Source of the DNA: Klenkia marina
GTDB lineage: Bacteria; Actinomycetota; Actinomycetes; Mycobacteriales; Geodermatophilaceae
Direction: 5' to 3'
Length of the DNA: 64,000 bases
NCBI RefSeq assembly: GCF_900101025.1
Contig: NZ_FMUH01000002.1
Span: forward strand, 744,001-808,000
How positions within the stretch are numbered: the first letter of the stretch is position 1; every line of letters starts with the position of its first letter. The translations under genes and the position numbers were made by a program. The notes under the pieces were generated by a model, which made no database searches, was not told the DNA's origin, and saw only the letters and a program-made list of their open reading frames with translations. Of the stretch, positions 48,474-58,916 are shown one piece after another.

Positions 48474-49387
48474 TGGGTCAGAAGGTCAACCCGCACGGGT
48501 TCCGCCTGGGGATCACCACCGACTACAAGTCGCGCTGGTTCGCCGACAAGCAGTACGCGGACTACGTCAAGGAAGACGTCGCCATCCGCAAGCTCATGGG
48601 CAAGGGCATGGAGCGCGCCGGCATCTCGAAGGTGGAGATCGAGCGCACCCGTGACCGTGTCCGCGTCGACATCCACACCGCGCGCCCGGGCATCGTCATC
48701 GGTCGCCGCGGCGCCGAGGCCGACCGCATCCGCGGCGAGCTCGAGAAGCTCACCGGCAAGCAGGTCCAGCTGAACATCCTCGAGGTCAAGAACCCCGAGT
48801 CCGATGCCCAGCTGGTCGCGCAGGGCGTGGCCGAGCAGCTCTCGAGCCGCGTCAGCTTCCGCCGTGCGATGCGCAAGGCCATGCAGTCGGCCCAGCGCAG
48901 CCCGCAGGTCAAGGGCATCCGGGTGCAGTGCTCCGGTCGCCTGGGCGGCACCGAGATGAGCCGTTCGGAGTTCTACCGCGAGGGTCGTGTTCCGCTGCAC
49001 ACGCTGCGGGCGAACATCGACTACGGCATCTACGAGGCCCGCACCACCTTCGGCCGCATCGGCGTGAAGGTCTGGATCTACAAGGGCGACGCGTCCGGCT
49101 CCCGGGCCGAGCGCGAGGCCCTCCAGGCCCTGGCCCAGCGCCAGGAGCGGCGCGAGCGCGCTCAGCGCCCCCGCCGGTCGGGCTCGACCGGCACCACCGC
49201 TGGTGGCACCGAGGCCGGCCGCGCTGCGGCCGAGCCCCAGGACGCCACCGCCACCGAGGCCCCGGTCGAGGACACCACCGCCACCGCGGTGGAGACCCCG
49301 GTCGAGACCACCGCGCAGGCCGCTGGCGAGACCGCCGGCGCCGAGGGCACCGCCACCGAGGCGAGCGCCCCGAACACGGAGGGCTGA
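48473..49387 (+). CDS. rpsC: 30S ribosomal protein S3, long Ala/Thr/Glu tail
   Basis: The 304-residue S3, which lines the mRNA entry channel. [20 protein letters not shown], the KH-type [20 protein letters not shown] and [20 protein letters not shown] are present. After about residue 225 the protein is a low-complexity Ala/Thr/Glu/Gly tail, longer than in most relatives. GTG start at 48473. Confidence 0.97.
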   Translation: MGQKVNPHGFRLGITTDYKSRWFADKQYADYVKEDVAIRKLMGKGMERAGISKVEIERTRDRVRVDIHTARPGIVIGRRGAEADRIRGELEKLTGKQVQLNILEVKNPESDAQLVAQGVAEQLSSRVSFRRAMRKAMQSAQRSPQVKGIRVQCSGRLGGTEMSRSEFYREGRVPLHTLRANIDYGIYEARTTFGRIGVKVWIYKGDASGSRAEREALQALAQRQERRERAQRPRRSGSTGTTAGGTEAGRAAAEPQDATATEAPVEDTTATAVETPVETTAQAAGETAGAEGTATEASAPNTEG

Positions 49388-49390
49388 TCG

Positions 49391-49807
49391 ATGCTCATCC
49401 CGCGTCGCGTCAAGCACCGCAAGCAGCACCGTCCCGACCGCACCGGTCGGGCCAAGGGCGGCACGGCGATCAACTTCGGTGAGTACGCGATCCAGGCCCT
49501 CGAGCCCGCGTACGTGACCAACCGTCAGATCGAGTCCGCTCGTATCGCCATGACCCGCCACATCAAGCGTGGTGGCAAGGTGTGGATCTCGATCTACCCC
49601 GATCGCCCGCTGACCAAGAAGCCGGCCGAGACCCGCATGGGTTCCGGCAAGGGCTCGCCCGAGTGGTGGGTCGCCAACGTGAAGCCCGGCCGCATCATGT
49701 TCGAGCTGTCCGGTGTCGACGAGCCCATCGCCCGTGAGGCGATGCGCCGTGCGATCCACAAGCTCCCCATGAAGTGCCGCTTCATCACCCGTGAAGGAGA
49801 GGTGTGA
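49391..49807 (+). CDS. rplP: 50S ribosomal protein L16
   Basis: The 138-residue L16 beside the A-site tRNA elbow. [20 protein letters not shown] and [20 protein letters not shown] are intact. ATG, three bases after rpsC; its stop overlaps rpmC. Confidence 0.99.
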   Translation: MLIPRRVKHRKQHRPDRTGRAKGGTAINFGEYAIQALEPAYVTNRQIESARIAMTRHIKRGGKVWISIYPDRPLTKKPAETRMGSGKGSPEWWVANVKPGRIMFELSGVDEPIAREAMRRAIHKLPMKCRFITREGEV

Positions 49808-50040
49808 TGGCTGCCGGCCTCACCGCCCCGGAGCTCCGTGAGCTCTCGGTGGACGAGCTCGCCACGCGTCTGCGTGAGTCGAGGGAAGAACTGTTCAACC
49901 TGCGGTTCCAGGTGGCCACCGGCCAGCTGGACAACAACCGGCGCCTGCAGACCGTGCGTCGCGACATCGCCCGGATCTACACGATCATGCGCGAGCGCGA
50001 GCTGGGCCTGTCGGTCGCCCCGAGCGAGGGTGTGGCATGA
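49804..50040 (+). CDS. rpmC: 50S ribosomal protein L29
   Basis: The 78-residue L29 at the exit-tunnel rim beside L23. [20 protein letters not shown] and [20 protein letters not shown] form its two helices. ATG start overlapping rplP (ATGATG context); the stop overlaps rpsQ. Confidence 0.98.
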   Translation: MMAAGLTAPELRELSVDELATRLRESREELFNLRFQVATGQLDNNRRLQTVRRDIARIYTIMRERELGLSVAPSEGVA

Positions 50041-50345
50041 GCGAGACCACCAACGAGACCAACGAGGCCGTCGCCTCCGGTCCCGGCCTGGCCGGTCGTG
50101 GCTTCCGCAAGGTCCGTGAGGGCCTCGTCGTCTCCGACAAGATGGACAAGACCATCGTCGTCGAGGTCGAGGACCGCGTGAAGCACGGCCTGTACGGCAA
50201 GATCCTCCGCCGCACCAGCAAGTTGAAGGCGCACGACGAGGCCGGCACCGCCGGCATCGGCGACCGCGTCCAGATCATGGAGACCCGGCCGATGTCCGCG
50301 ACCAAGCGGTGGCGCCTGGTCTCGGTGATCGAGAAGGCCAAGTAG
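50037..50345 (+). CDS. rpsQ: 30S ribosomal protein S17
   Basis: The 102-residue S17, a 16S rRNA-binding OB-fold protein. The core runs from [20 protein letters not shown] to the end; about 22 N-terminal residues are a polar extension. ATG start overlapping rpmC. It closes the S10 operon before a two-tier hairpin. Confidence 0.98.
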   Translation: MSETTNETNEAVASGPGLAGRGFRKVREGLVVSDKMDKTIVVEVEDRVKHGLYGKILRRTSKLKAHDEAGTAGIGDRVQIMETRPMSATKRWRLVSVIEKAK

Positions 50346-50360
50346 TCCTCCGGTGCGCCC

Positions 50361-50393
50361 CGCGCCGACCCCGCCTGCAGCGGGGGAGGCGCG
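50361..50393 (+). terminator. two-tier hairpin after rpsQ
   Basis: CGCGCC (50361-50366) pairs with GGCGCG (50388-50393), and inside it CCCCGC (50369-50374) pairs with GCGGGG (50380-50385), with a small internal loop. It lies 15 bases after rpsQ and just before a TATCCT promoter-like element, so it likely separates the S10 and spc transcripts. Confidence 0.6.
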
Positions 50394-50398
50394 GCGCG

Positions 50399-50547
50399 TA
50401 TCCTGGACGACTGGCGCGCCCGCGGGCGCGCCGACAACCGGGACCTGACGGCCGGCGGCGAGAGCCGCCGGCTGTCGCACGTGAGTCCCGACCGCCGCTT
50501 CACCGTTCCGGCCCGGCGGTCAACCCAGACACCCCAGGAGTCATGCA
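50399..50547 (+). promoter_or_regulatory. candidate rplN promoter and structured leader
   Basis: TATCCT (50399-50404) fits a -10; the -35 is unclear. The leader then holds a 20-base perfect palindrome (50413-50432, GGCGCGCC around CGCG) and a 9-bp hairpin, GCCGGCGGC/GCCGCCGGC with GAGA tetraloop (50451-50472). Such stacked hairpins before rplN suggest autogenous or attenuation control of the spc operon. Confidence 0.5.
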
Positions 50548-50916
50548 GTGATCCAGCAGGAGTCGCGACTGCGCGTCGCCGACAACACCGGTGCCAAGGA
50601 GATCTTGTGCATCCGTGTTCTCGGTGGCTCCGGTCGTCGCTACGCGGGCATCGGCGACGTCATCGTCGGCACCGTGAAGGACGCCATCCCCGGCGCAGGG
50701 GTCAAGAAGGGTGACGTCGTCAAGGCCGTCATCGTCCGCACCGTGAAGGAGCGTCGGCGTCCCGACGGCTCCTACATCCGCTTCGACGAGAACGCCGCGG
50801 TGATCATCCGTGACAGCGGTGACCCGCGCGGCACCCGCATCTTCGGGCCCGTCGGCCGCGAGCTGCGCGACAAGCGCTTCATGCGGATCATCTCGCTCGC
50901 CCCGGAGGTGTTGTGA
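50548..50916 (+). CDS. rplN: 50S ribosomal protein L14
   Basis: The 122-residue L14 on the subunit interface. [20 protein letters not shown] and the [18 protein letters not shown] block are normal. GTG start at 50548. First gene of the spc operon. Confidence 0.99.
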   Translation: MIQQESRLRVADNTGAKEILCIRVLGGSGRRYAGIGDVIVGTVKDAIPGAGVKKGDVVKAVIVRTVKERRRPDGSYIRFDENAAVIIRDSGDPRGTRIFGPVGRELRDKRFMRIISLAPEVL

Positions 50917-50918
50917 CC

Positions 50919-51254
50919 ATGGCTGAGAAGACCCCGTCTCTCAAGGTCAAGAAGGGCGACCAGGTCGTCGTCCTGTCCGGCAAGGACAAGGGGGCCAAGG
51001 GCCGCGTCATCGCCGCCTTCCCCAAGACCGGCAAGGTGCTCGTCGAGGGCATCGGCCGCGTCAAGAAGCACACCCGCGTGAGCACCAGCCAGCGCGGCGC
51101 GCAGTCGGGCGGGATCGTGACCCAGGAGGCCGCCATCCACGTGAGCAACGTGATGGTGATCGACTCCGAGGGCAACCCCACCCGCATCGGCTACCGCAAG
51201 GACGAGGACGGACGCAACATCCGGGTCTCGAAGCGAACCGGCAAGGACCTGTGA
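50919..51254 (+). CDS. rplX: 50S ribosomal protein L24
   Basis: The 111-residue assembly initiator of the large subunit with a KOW motif ([20 protein letters not shown]). ATG 50919 is preferred because GGAGGT (50904-50909) lies nine bases upstream. A GTG at 50913 overlapping the rplN stop is possible and would add two residues. Confidence 0.95.
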   Translation: MAEKTPSLKVKKGDQVVVLSGKDKGAKGRVIAAFPKTGKVLVEGIGRVKKHTRVSTSQRGAQSGGIVTQEAAIHVSNVMVIDSEGNPTRIGYRKDEDGRNIRVSKRTGKDL

Positions 51255-51255
51255 C

Positions 51256-51840
51256 ATGAGCGCACCCACCCGAGAGCTGCCCCGGCTGCTCGCCCACTAC
51301 CGCTCGGACATCGCGCCGGCGCTGATGAGCGAGTTCGGCTACGCCAACGTCATGCAGATCCCCGGTCTGACCAAGATCGTGGTCAACATGGGCGTCGGTG
51401 AGGCCACCCGCGACGCCAAGCTGATGGACGGCGCGGTCCGCGACCTCACCGCCATCACCGGCCAGAAGCCCGCCGTCGTGCGGGCCCGCAAGTCCATCGC
51501 GCAGTTCAAGCTGCGCGAGGGCATGCCGATCGGCGCGAAGGTCACCCTGCGCGGCGACCGCATGTGGGAGTTCCTGGACCGGCTGCTGAGCCTGGCTCTG
51601 CCCCGCATCCGCGACTTCCGCGGCCTGAACTCCAAGCAGTTCGACGGCCACGGCAACTACACGTTCGGTCTGACCGAGCAGTCGATGTTCCGCGAGATCG
51701 ACGTCGACAAGATCGACCGCCCGCGTGGCATGGACATCACGCTGGTCACCACCGCCACCAACGACGAGGAGGGTCGCGAGCTGCTGAGCCTGCTCGGCTT
51801 CCCCTTCGCCGGCCAGACCGTCGTCCAGACGACTCGCTGA
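51256..51840 (+). CDS. rplE: 50S ribosomal protein L5
   Basis: The 194-residue 5S rRNA-binding protein of the central protuberance. [20 protein letters not shown] and [20 protein letters not shown] are conserved. ATG, one base after rplX. Confidence 0.99.
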   Translation: MSAPTRELPRLLAHYRSDIAPALMSEFGYANVMQIPGLTKIVVNMGVGEATRDAKLMDGAVRDLTAITGQKPAVVRARKSIAQFKLREGMPIGAKVTLRGDRMWEFLDRLLSLALPRIRDFRGLNSKQFDGHGNYTFGLTEQSMFREIDVDKIDRPRGMDITLVTTATNDEEGRELLSLLGFPFAGQTVVQTTR

Positions 51841-51859
51841 GCCGGGAACAGGAGACACC

Positions 51860-52045
51860 ATGGCCAAGAAGGCGCTCGTCAACAAGGCGGCCCGCACCCC
51901 CAAGTTCAAGGTCCGCGGCTACACCCGCTGCCAGCGCTGCGGTCGTCCGCACGCGGTGTTCCGCAAGTTCGGGCTGTGCCGCATCTGCGTCCGGGAGATG
52001 GCCCACGCGGGCGAGCTCCCCGGCGTGACCAAGTCCTCCTGGTGA
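51860..52045 (+). CDS. rpsZ: 30S ribosomal protein S14, zinc type (S14Z)
   Basis: The 61-residue short form with four zinc ligands in CQRCGRPHA and CRICVREM (Cys24, 27, 40, 43). This zinc-dependent form is the usual S14 of the spc operon in actinobacteria; a longer zinc-free paralogue may exist elsewhere. ATG with AACAGGAGA upstream. Confidence 0.99.
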   Translation: MAKKALVNKAARTPKFKVRGYTRCQRCGRPHAVFRKFGLCRICVREMAHAGELPGVTKSSW

Positions 52046-52065
52046 CCTGCTCCCTGCAGGTCACC
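52041..52065 (+). other. rpsZ-rpsH intergenic hairpin
   Basis: GGTGACCTGC (52041-52050) pairs with GCAGGTCACC (52056-52065) around TCCCT; the left arm includes the rpsZ stop. It may regulate or process the transcript, since the rpsH start is 79 bases beyond. Confidence 0.5.
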
Positions 52066-52143
52066 GCTCCCTAGCACCACCGATCGCCGACAGGCCCCCG
52101 CAGAGCGCGGAGGGAACCGCGGCGAGAGAGGCACGACCGACAC

Positions 52144-52554
52144 ATGACGATGACCGACCCGATTGCGGACATGCTCACGCGCATCCGCAACGCGAACTCG
52201 GCGTACCACGACGCAGCGGCCATGCCCTCGTCGAAGCTCAAGACCAAGGTCGCGGAGATCCTCCAGCAGGAGGGCTACATCGCCGGCTGGAAGGTCAACG
52301 AGGTCGAGAAGGAGGGCCAGACCCGCAAGGAGCTGGTCATCGACCTCAAGTACGGCCCGAACCGCGAGCGGAGCATCGCCGGTGTCCGGCGCGTGTCCAA
52401 GCCCGGTCTGCGCGTGTACGCGAAGTCCACCGCACTGCCCAAGGTCCTCGGCGGCCTCGGGGTGGCGATCATCTCCACCTCGACCGGTCTGCTGACCGAC
52501 AAGCAGGCGAACAAGAAGGGCGTGGGTGGGGAAGTCCTCGCCTACGTCTGGTAA
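52144..52554 (+). CDS. rpsH: 30S ribosomal protein S8
   Basis: The 136-residue central-domain assembly protein, often the spc-operon repressor in enterobacteria. [20 protein letters not shown] and the C-terminal [20 protein letters not shown] are typical. ATG at 52144; the ATG two codons later is also possible. Confidence 0.98.
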   Translation: MTMTDPIADMLTRIRNANSAYHDAAAMPSSKLKTKVAEILQQEGYIAGWKVNEVEKEGQTRKELVIDLKYGPNRERSIAGVRRVSKPGLRVYAKSTALPKVLGGLGVAIISTSTGLLTDKQANKKGVGGEVLAYVW

Positions 52555-52569
52555 GGGAGCGATTCACAG

Positions 52570-53109
52570 ATGTCTCGAATCGGACGACTCCCGGTCCCGG
52601 TCCCCGGTGGCGTCGACGTCGCCATCGACGGCCGGACCGTCAGCGTCAAGGGCCCCAAGGGCGCCCTGACCCACACCGTCGCCTCCCCGATCTTCGTGGA
52701 GAAGGACGAGTCCGGCGCGCTGCTCGTGCAGCGTCCGGACGACGAGCGCGAGAGCCGTGCGCTGCACGGTCTGTCCCGCACCCTCATCGCCAACATGATC
52801 ACCGGCGTCACCGAGGGGTACGCGAAGACCCTCGAGATCGTCGGCGTCGGCTACCGCGTGCAGGCCAAGGGCAGTGACCTCGAGTTCGCCCTCGGCTTCA
52901 GCCACCCGGTGCTCATCAAGGCCCCCGAGGGGATCACCTTCACCGTCGAGGCCCCGACCCGCTTCAAGGTCGCCGGCATCGACAAGCAGCAGGTCGGCGA
53001 GGTCGCCGCCAAGATCCGCAAGCTGCGCCGGCCCGACCCCTACAAGGGCAAGGGCGTCCGGTACCAGGGCGAGGTCATCAAGCGCAAGGTCGGGAAGACG
53101 GGCAAGTGA
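52570..53109 (+). CDS. rplF: 50S ribosomal protein L6
   Basis: The 179-residue L6 near the GTPase-associated centre. [20 protein letters not shown], the repeated beta fold and [20 protein letters not shown] are present. ATG; its TGA overlaps the rplR ATG. Confidence 0.99.
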   Translation: MSRIGRLPVPVPGGVDVAIDGRTVSVKGPKGALTHTVASPIFVEKDESGALLVQRPDDERESRALHGLSRTLIANMITGVTEGYAKTLEIVGVGYRVQAKGSDLEFALGFSHPVLIKAPEGITFTVEAPTRFKVAGIDKQQVGEVAAKIRKLRRPDPYKGKGVRYQGEVIKRKVGKTGK

Positions 53110-53525
53110 TGGCAGAGACCAAGAGCAACGAGAAGGTGGCCCGGGTGCACAAGCCCGTCGGCACCGATGCCAGCACCGCGCGCCGCGTGTCGCGGGCCCG
53201 GCGGCACAACCGCCTGCGCAAGCGCGTGGCCGGTACCCCGGAGCGTCCCCGCATGGTGGTCAAGCGCAGCTCGCGCCACGTCCACGTGCAGGTCGTCGAC
53301 GACACCCAGGGCATCACCCTGGTCAGCGCCTCGACCATGGACGCCTCGCTGCGGGGCACCGCCGGCGACAAGTCGGCGCTGGCTCGCCAGGTCGGCGCGC
53401 TCGTGGCCGACCGGGCCAAGGCCGCCGGCATCTCCGCCGTCGTCTTCGACCGCGGCGGCAACCGCTACCACGGGCGGCTGGCGGCGCTGGCCGACGGCGC
53501 CCGGGAAGCCGGGTTGAACTTCTGA
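53109..53525 (+). CDS. rplR: 50S ribosomal protein L18
   Basis: The 138-residue 5S rRNA-binding protein. [20 protein letters not shown] and the C-terminal [20 protein letters not shown] are conserved. ATG 53109 overlaps the rplF stop by one base; a GTG directly upstream is an equal alternative adding one residue. Confidence 0.97.
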   Translation: MAETKSNEKVARVHKPVGTDASTARRVSRARRHNRLRKRVAGTPERPRMVVKRSSRHVHVQVVDDTQGITLVSASTMDASLRGTAGDKSALARQVGALVADRAKAAGISAVVFDRGGNRYHGRLAALADGAREAGLNF

Positions 53526-53559
53526 TGCGCGACAACACGAAGATCGAGAGGGACGTCTG

Positions 53560-54204
53560 ATGCCAGGACCACAGCGACGCGGCGGTGGCGCCGGCGGGAC
53601 CGGTGGCGCCGGTGGCGGACAGGGCGGCAACGACCGTCGCGACCGTCGGGACGGTGGCGGCCGCGGCGCAGGCAACGGCCCGGCCGAGAAGAGCCAGTTC
53701 CTGGAGCGCGTGGTCGCGATCAACCGCGTCTCCAAGGTCGTCAAGGGTGGCCGGCGCTTCAGCTTCACCGCGCTGGTGATCGTCGGCGACGGCGACGGCA
53801 CCGTGGGTGTCGGCTACGGCAAGGCCAAGGAGGTGCCCGCGGCGATCGCCAAGGGTGTCGAGGAGGCCAAGAAGCACTTCTACCGCGTGCCCCGCATCGC
53901 CAGCACCATCCCGCACCCGGTGCAGGGTGAGGCGGCCGCCGGTGTCGTGCTGCTCAAGCCGGCCAGCCCGGGTACCGGTGTCATCGCCGGCGGCCCGGTG
54001 CGTGCCGTCCTCGAGTGCGCCGGGATCCACGACGTGCTCTCCAAGAGCCTCGGGTCCTCGAACCCGATCAACATCGTGCACGCCACGATGCAGGCGCTGA
54101 AGGACCTCGTCCGCCCCGAGGAGATCGCGGCCCGCCGTGGTCTGCCCCTGGAGGACGTCGCCCCCGCAGCCATGCTCCGTGCGCGTGCCGGCCAGGGGGT
54201 GTGA
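53560..54204 (+). CDS. rpsE: 30S ribosomal protein S5
   Basis: The 214-residue S5, involved in decoding accuracy and mRNA unwinding. About 42 N-terminal residues are Gly/Arg-rich and disordered; the core begins [20 protein letters not shown] and includes [23 protein letters not shown] at 53560, with GATCGAGAGGGACG upstream. Confidence 0.98.
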   Translation: MPGPQRRGGGAGGTGGAGGGQGGNDRRDRRDGGGRGAGNGPAEKSQFLERVVAINRVSKVVKGGRRFSFTALVIVGDGDGTVGVGYGKAKEVPAAIAKGVEEAKKHFYRVPRIASTIPHPVQGEAAAGVVLLKPASPGTGVIAGGPVRAVLECAGIHDVLSKSLGSSNPINIVHATMQALKDLVRPEEIAARRGLPLEDVAPAAMLRARAGQGV

Positions 54205-54205
54205 C

Positions 54206-54388
54206 GTGGCCCAGCTCAAGGTCACCCAGGTCAAGTCCGCCATCGGCACCAAGCCCAACCAGCGCCAGACGCTGCGGTCGCTCGGTCTGAAGCGGATCAA
54301 CCACACGGTCGTGCAGGAGGACCGTCCCGAGATCCGCGGCATGATCGCGACGGTGCCGCACCTGGTCACCGTCGACGAGATCGCCTGA
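54206..54388 (+). CDS. rpmD: 50S ribosomal protein L30
   Basis: The 60-residue L30. It reads [20 protein letters not shown] and [23 protein letters not shown] 54206 starts one base after the rpsE stop. Confidence 0.97.
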   Translation: MAQLKVTQVKSAIGTKPNQRQTLRSLGLKRINHTVVQEDRPEIRGMIATVPHLVTVDEIA

Positions 54389-54410
54389 GCGGTCGAGAAG
54401 GAACACTGAC

Positions 54411-54854
54411 ATGACTCTGAAGGTCCACCACCTGCGTCCGGCCCCCGGCGCCCACACCAAGAAGACCCGCGTGGGTCGTGGTGAGGGCTCCAAGGGCAAG
54501 ACGGCCGGTCGCGGTACCAAGGGTTCCGGCGCCCGCGTGCAGGTCTCTGCGCGCTTCGAGGGTGGCCAGACCCCGCTGTACATGCGACTGCCGAAGCTCT
54601 CGGGCTTCACGCCCCGCAACAAGGTCGTCTTCCAGGTCGTGAACCTGGACAAGATTGCCTCGCTCTTCCCCGAGGGCGGCTCCGTGACCCCGGAGACGCT
54701 CGCCGAGGTCGGCGCGGTGCGGCGCAACCAGCCCGTCAAGGTCCTCGGGACCGGCGAACTGGGCAGCGTCAAGGTCGACGTCCAGGCGCACGCGTTCTCG
54801 GCCTCCGCGGCCGAGAAGATCGCCGCAGCCGGGGGCAGCACCTCCCAGCTCTGA
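54411..54854 (+). CDS. rplO: 50S ribosomal protein L15
   Basis: The 147-residue assembly protein of the large subunit. [20 protein letters not shown] and [16 protein letters not shown] are conserved. ATG. Last gene before a U-tract terminator, so secY is on a separate transcript. Confidence 0.99.
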   Translation: MTLKVHHLRPAPGAHTKKTRVGRGEGSKGKTAGRGTKGSGARVQVSARFEGGQTPLYMRLPKLSGFTPRNKVVFQVVNLDKIASLFPEGGSVTPETLAEVGAVRRNQPVKVLGTGELGSVKVDVQAHAFSASAAEKIAAAGGSTSQL

Positions 54855-54861
54855 CAGACCA

Positions 54862-54906
54862 CCCCCTGTCCCGTCCCGGGCCTCCCGGACCGGGGCAGGG
54901 GGTTTT
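54862..54906 (+). terminator. rho-independent terminator after rplO
   Basis: CCCCCTG (54862-54868) pairs with CAGGGGG (54896-54902) at the base of a longer GC-rich hairpin, followed directly by TTTT. It ends the spc operon between rplO and secY. Confidence 0.85.
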
Positions 54907-55007
54907 CTGCGTTCACCGGCTACTCTGCGCCGGGCCCGTTGCGAGTTCGTGCGCGGCGCTTGGCAGAGTGGCCCCACACACTCGCACGACCGATTCGGGG
55001 AGGGCAC

Positions 55008-56318
55008 GTGCTGCAGGCGTTCGCCGCGGCGTTCCGGACGCCAGACCTCCGGCGCAAGCTGTTGTTCTCCCTGGCGATCATCGCCGTGTACCGGCTGGGC
55101 GCCAGCGTCCCCGGTCCGGGGGTCTCCATCGAGGCCATCAACAGCTGTCTCGACCAGGCGCAGGCCTCCGACCAGCGCGACGTCTACTCGCTGGTCAACC
55201 TGTTCTCCGGCGGCGCACTGCTCCGCCTGTCGATCTTCGCGCTCGGGATCATGCCGTACATCACGGCGAGCATCATCGTGCAGCTGCTGGTCGTGGTCAT
55301 CCCGCGCTTCGAGCAGCTGAAGAAGGAAGGGCAGTCGGGCCAGCAGAAGCTGACCCAGTACACCCGCTACCTGACGATCGCACTGGCGGTGCTGCAGAGC
55401 ACCGGCATCATCGCGCTGGCCCGCAGCGGTCAGCTGTTCCCGAACTGCCAGCAGGAGCTCATCCCGTCGGACTCGATCTGGACGACGGTCGTGCTGGTCA
55501 TCGCCCTGACCGCCGGCACCGCGATGATCATGTGGCTGGGCGAGCTGCTGACCGAGAAGGGCATCGGCAACGGCATGTCCGTGCTGATCTTCACCTCGAT
55601 CGCCGCACGCATCCCGGCCGAGGGCGGCTCGATCCTGCAGACCCGCGGTGGCCTGGTGTTCGGCCTGGTCTGCGTCCTGGCCCTCGTCGTCATCGCCTCG
55701 GTGGTCTACGTCGAGCAGGCCCAGCGTCGCATCCCGGTGCAGTACGCCAAGCGCATGGTCGGTCGGCGCATGTACGGCGGCACGTCGACCTACCTGCCGC
55801 TGAAGGTCAACCAGGCCGGTGTCATCCCGGTGATCTTCGCGTCCTCCCTGCTCTACCTGCCCCAGCTGATCAGCCAGCTGCAGGGCGACTCGGCAGGGTC
55901 GGTCCGGCAGTTCTTCGAGAAGTACGTCATCAACCAGTCCAGCCCCGTGCACATCGCCATCTACTTCGGGCTGATCGTGTTCTTCACGTACTTCTACGTG
56001 TCGATCACGTTCAACCCCGAGGAGCGGGCCGACGACATGAAGCGGTACGGCGGGTTCATCCCCGGCATCCGCCCGGGCCGGCCGACGGCCGAGTACCTGC
56101 AGTACGTGCTCTCGCGCATCACGCTGCCCGGCTCGATCTACCTGGGCCTGGTGGCCGTGCTGCCCAACCTGTTCCTCTCCATCACGCAAGAGGGGCAGAA
56201 CCAGAACTTCCCGTTCGGCGGGACCGCGGTGCTGATCATGGTGGGAGTGGGGTTGGAGACGGTGAAGCAGATCGAGACGCAGCTCAACCAGCGCAACTAC
56301 GAAGGGTTCCTGAAGTAG
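55008..56318 (+). CDS. secY: preprotein translocase subunit SecY
   Basis: The 436-residue central channel subunit with ten membrane segments. The start [40 protein letters not shown] and the C-terminal [20 protein letters not shown] are typical. The GTG at 55008 follows GGGGAGG; an ATG at 54939 lacks a good site and adds non-conserved residues. adk overlaps its TAG by one base. Confidence 0.98.
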   Translation: MLQAFAAAFRTPDLRRKLLFSLAIIAVYRLGASVPGPGVSIEAINSCLDQAQASDQRDVYSLVNLFSGGALLRLSIFALGIMPYITASIIVQLLVVVIPRFEQLKKEGQSGQQKLTQYTRYLTIALAVLQSTGIIALARSGQLFPNCQQELIPSDSIWTTVVLVIALTAGTAMIMWLGELLTEKGIGNGMSVLIFTSIAARIPAEGGSILQTRGGLVFGLVCVLALVVIASVVYVEQAQRRIPVQYAKRMVGRRMYGGTSTYLPLKVNQAGVIPVIFASSLLYLPQLISQLQGDSAGSVRQFFEKYVINQSSPVHIAIYFGLIVFFTYFYVSITFNPEERADDMKRYGGFIPGIRPGRPTAEYLQYVLSRITLPGSIYLGLVAVLPNLFLSITQEGQNQNFPFGGTAVLIMVGVGLETVKQIETQLNQRNYEGFLK

Positions 56319-56914
56319 TGCGCGTCGTCCTCCTGGGGCCGCCCGGCGCGGGCAAGGGCACCCAGGCGCAGATCATCGCCGGCCGGCTCGGCGTCCCGGC
56401 GATCTCCACCGGTGACATCTTCCGGGCCAACGTCAGCGGCGGCACCGACCTCGGCAAGCAGGCGAAGACCTACATGGACGCCGGCGACCTCGTCCCCGAC
56501 GAGATCACCGTGGCCATGGTCAGCGACCGCCTGGCCGAGCCCGACGCCGAGGCCGGTTTCCTGCTGGACGGCTTCCCGCGCACCATCGCGCAGGCCGAGC
56601 AGCTGCGGGCCTCGCTCGACGAGCTCGGTCAGCGGCTCACGTGCGTGCTGGAGCTGGTCGTCGACGAGGAGGAGCTCGTGCGCCGGTTGTCCGGTCGCGT
56701 GGTCATCGTCGACGGCAAGCCGGTGCAGCGCGACGACGACAAGCCCGAGACGGTGCGGCACCGGCTCGAGGTCTACCACGCCCAGACCGAGCCGCTCTCG
56801 GCCTGGTACGCCGAGGAGGGCCTGCTGGCCCGCATCGACGCGATCGGCGGGATCGACGAGGTCACCGGGCGTGCGCTCGAGGCGCTCGCCCAGGCCGACG
56901 ACGACCAGGGCTGA
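56318..56914 (+). CDS. adk: adenylate kinase
   Basis: The 198-residue enzyme that interconverts ATP, AMP and ADP. P-loop [19 protein letters not shown]-binding [10 protein letters not shown] and [13 protein letters not shown] are intact. The LID is a shortened, cysteine-free form ([20 protein letters not shown]), between the zinc-type long lid and the minimal mycobacterial one. GTG start within the secY stop codon. Confidence 0.97.
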   Translation: MRVVLLGPPGAGKGTQAQIIAGRLGVPAISTGDIFRANVSGGTDLGKQAKTYMDAGDLVPDEITVAMVSDRLAEPDAEAGFLLDGFPRTIAQAEQLRASLDELGQRLTCVLELVVDEEELVRRLSGRVVIVDGKPVQRDDDKPETVRHRLEVYHAQTEPLSAWYAEEGLLARIDAIGGIDEVTGRALEALAQADDDQG

Positions 56915-56998
56915 GCCGGTGCACCCGCGTCGGCGAGCTGCCCGATGAGCTCGGGCCTGCTGGCGCGGGTGCCCCTGCTGGCCCGATGGAGTGGACGC

Positions 56999-57802
56999 AT
57001 GATCCAGGTCAAGACCGCGCACGAGATCGAGCTGATGCGGGCCGCCGGGCTCGTCGTGGCGGGGGCGTTGGCCGCGGTCCGCGCCGAGATCCGGCCCGGG
57101 GTGACCACCGGTGAGCTCGACGCCGTGGCGGAGGACCACATCCGCACGGCCGGGGCGATCCCGTCGTTCCTCGGGTACCACGGGTTCACCGGCAGCATCT
57201 GCGCCTCGATCAACGACGAGGTCGTGCACGGCATCCCGGTGGCCGGCCGCACGCTGGCCGCGGGGGACAACGTCTCCATCGACTGCGGGGCCATCCTGCA
57301 GGGCTGGCACGGCGACAGCGCGTTCACCACCACGGTGGGGGAGCCCTCCGCCGAGGACGCCGCCCTGCTGGCGGTCACCGAGCGCTCGATGTGGGCAGGT
57401 CTGGCCCGGGCGCTGGTGGGTGGCCGGTTGACCGACATCAGCCACGCGGTCGAGCAGGCCGTGCGTGCCGAGTCGCACCCCTACGGGATCGTCGACCACT
57501 ACGGCGGGCACGGCATCGGCACCGAGATGCACCAGGACCCGCACGTGCTGAACCTGGGCCGCCCCGGCCGCGGTCCCAAGCTGGTCCAGGGCATGGCCCT
57601 GGCGATCGAACCCATGATCACCGTGGGGTCGCCCGACACCGTCGAGCTCGAGGACGGCTGGACCGTGGTCACCGAGGACGGCTCCCGCGCAGCGCACTTC
57701 GAGCACACCGTCGCCCTCACACCGGAGGGTCCGTGGGTGCTCACCGCGGAGGACGGCGGCGTGGCCGGGCTGGCACCGTTCGGAGTGACGCCCCGCACCT
57801 GA
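56999..57802 (+). CDS. map: type I methionine aminopeptidase
   Basis: A 267-residue enzyme that removes N-terminal Met. The five metal ligands are visible in SIDCGAI and HGDSAFT (Asp), [12 protein letters not shown] (His), AIEPMIT (Glu) and FEHTVALT (Glu). The ATG at 56999 has GGAG seven bases upstream and begins [20 protein letters not shown]; an ATG at 56945 would add 18 non-conserved residues. The secY-adk-map order is conserved in actinobacteria. Confidence 0.96.
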   Translation: MIQVKTAHEIELMRAAGLVVAGALAAVRAEIRPGVTTGELDAVAEDHIRTAGAIPSFLGYHGFTGSICASINDEVVHGIPVAGRTLAAGDNVSIDCGAILQGWHGDSAFTTTVGEPSAEDAALLAVTERSMWAGLARALVGGRLTDISHAVEQAVRAESHPYGIVDHYGGHGIGTEMHQDPHVLNLGRPGRGPKLVQGMALAIEPMITVGSPDTVELEDGWTVVTEDGSRAAHFEHTVALTPEGPWVLTAEDGGVAGLAPFGVTPRT

Positions 57803-57813
57803 CCCTCCCGGGG

Positions 57814-57843
57814 TTGGAGCAGGTGGGGCGGGCGGGGTACAGT
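57814..57843 (+). promoter_or_regulatory. infA promoter
   Basis: TTGGAG (57814-57819) and TACAGT (57838-57843) with an 18-base spacer, just after map. It gives a leader of about 165 bases before infA. Confidence 0.7.
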
Positions 57844-58016
57844 TGCCGCTGGCGTTCGCGCCGTCCGTCGTCGTGCTGTGGCCGCACTCCGCCGGACGCC
57901 CTCTGCGAGTACGCCCGCACCAGACACCCAGCACGACCACCCGCGCCCCGTGCGGTGCAGGTGGAAGTCGATCCGGCACGCGCCGGGGCGAACCAGATCG
58001 GGAGGCAGCGCAGGGA

Positions 58017-58238
58017 ATGGCTAAGAAGGACGGGGCCATCGAGGTCGAGGGTCGAGTCGTCGAGCCGCTCCCCAACGCGATGTTCCGGGTCGAGCTCCAG
58101 AACGGGCACCGGGTGCTCGCGCACATCAGCGGCAAGATGCGGCAGCACTACATCCGCATCCTGCCCGAGGACCGCGTGGTCGTGGAGCTCTCGCCCTACG
58201 ACCTGACCCGCGGTCGGATCGTCTACCGCTACAAGTGA
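58017..58238 (+). CDS. infA: translation initiation factor IF-1
   Basis: The 73-residue OB-fold factor that occupies the A site during initiation. [20 protein letters not shown] and [20 protein letters not shown] fit exactly. ATG 58017 with GGGAGGCAGCGCAGGGA upstream; the upstream open codons are not conserved. Confidence 0.99.
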   Translation: MAKKDGAIEVEGRVVEPLPNAMFRVELQNGHRVLAHISGKMRQHYIRILPEDRVVVELSPYDLTRGRIVYRYK

Positions 58239-58306
58239 CCCGTCGCGGGTCCGGCCACGACAGCCGGGTCCGTGACCACGAACTACAAGGAATGAGGGCG
58301 GCACCG

Positions 58307-58420
58307 GTGAAGGTCCAGCCGTCGGTGAAGAAGATCTGCGACAAGTGCAAGGTGATCCGCCGGCACGGCCGGGTCATGGTCATCTGCGACAACGCCCGGC
58401 ACAAGCAGCGCCAGGGCTGA
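58307..58420 (+). CDS. rpmJ: 50S ribosomal protein L36
   Basis: The 37-residue zinc-type L36 ([20 protein letters not shown]), with Cys11, Cys14, Cys27 and His32 as ligands. GTG 58307 gives the conserved start; an ATG at 58292 would add five residues. Confidence 0.97.
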   Translation: MKVQPSVKKICDKCKVIRRHGRVMVICDNARHKQRQG

Positions 58421-58434
58421 GGGAGTAACAGGAC

Positions 58435-58809
58435 ATGGCACGACTGGCCGGCGTCGATCTGCCCCGCGAGAAGCGGATGGAGATCGCGCTCACCTACATC
58501 TACGGGATCGGCCCGACCTCGGCGAAGGCCACCCTGGCCGCCACCGGCGTCAGCCCGGACCTCCGCGCCAAGGACCTCTCCGACGAGGACCTGCTGAAGC
58601 TGCGCGACTACATCGACGAGCACTTCCGCGTCGAGGGTGACCTCCGCCGCGAGGTGGCCGCCGACATCCGCCGCAAGGTCGAGATCGGCTGCTACCAGGG
58701 CCTGCGTCACCGCCGTGGCCTGCCCGTCCGCGGGCAGCGCACCAAGACCAACGCGCGCTCCAGCAAGGGCCCGCGCAAGACCATCGCCGGCAAGAAGAAG
58801 GCCCGCTGA
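58435..58809 (+). CDS. rpsM: 30S ribosomal protein S13
   Basis: The 124-residue S13 at the subunit interface and P-site t[23 protein letters not shown] and [20 protein letters not shown] are present. ATG. Confidence 0.99.
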   Translation: MARLAGVDLPREKRMEIALTYIYGIGPTSAKATLAATGVSPDLRAKDLSDEDLLKLRDYIDEHFRVEGDLRREVAADIRRKVEIGCYQGLRHRRGLPVRGQRTKTNARSSKGPRKTIAGKKKAR

Positions 58810-58916
58810 CCCAGCGGTAGCCCTCACCGGCACCCCACCCCGGCCGTTGCGCCCCCGCAGAGGGGGCGGCCGTGGGTTCCTCGAGCTCCACCAGGCCACG
58901 AACAGAGAAGAGAGTC

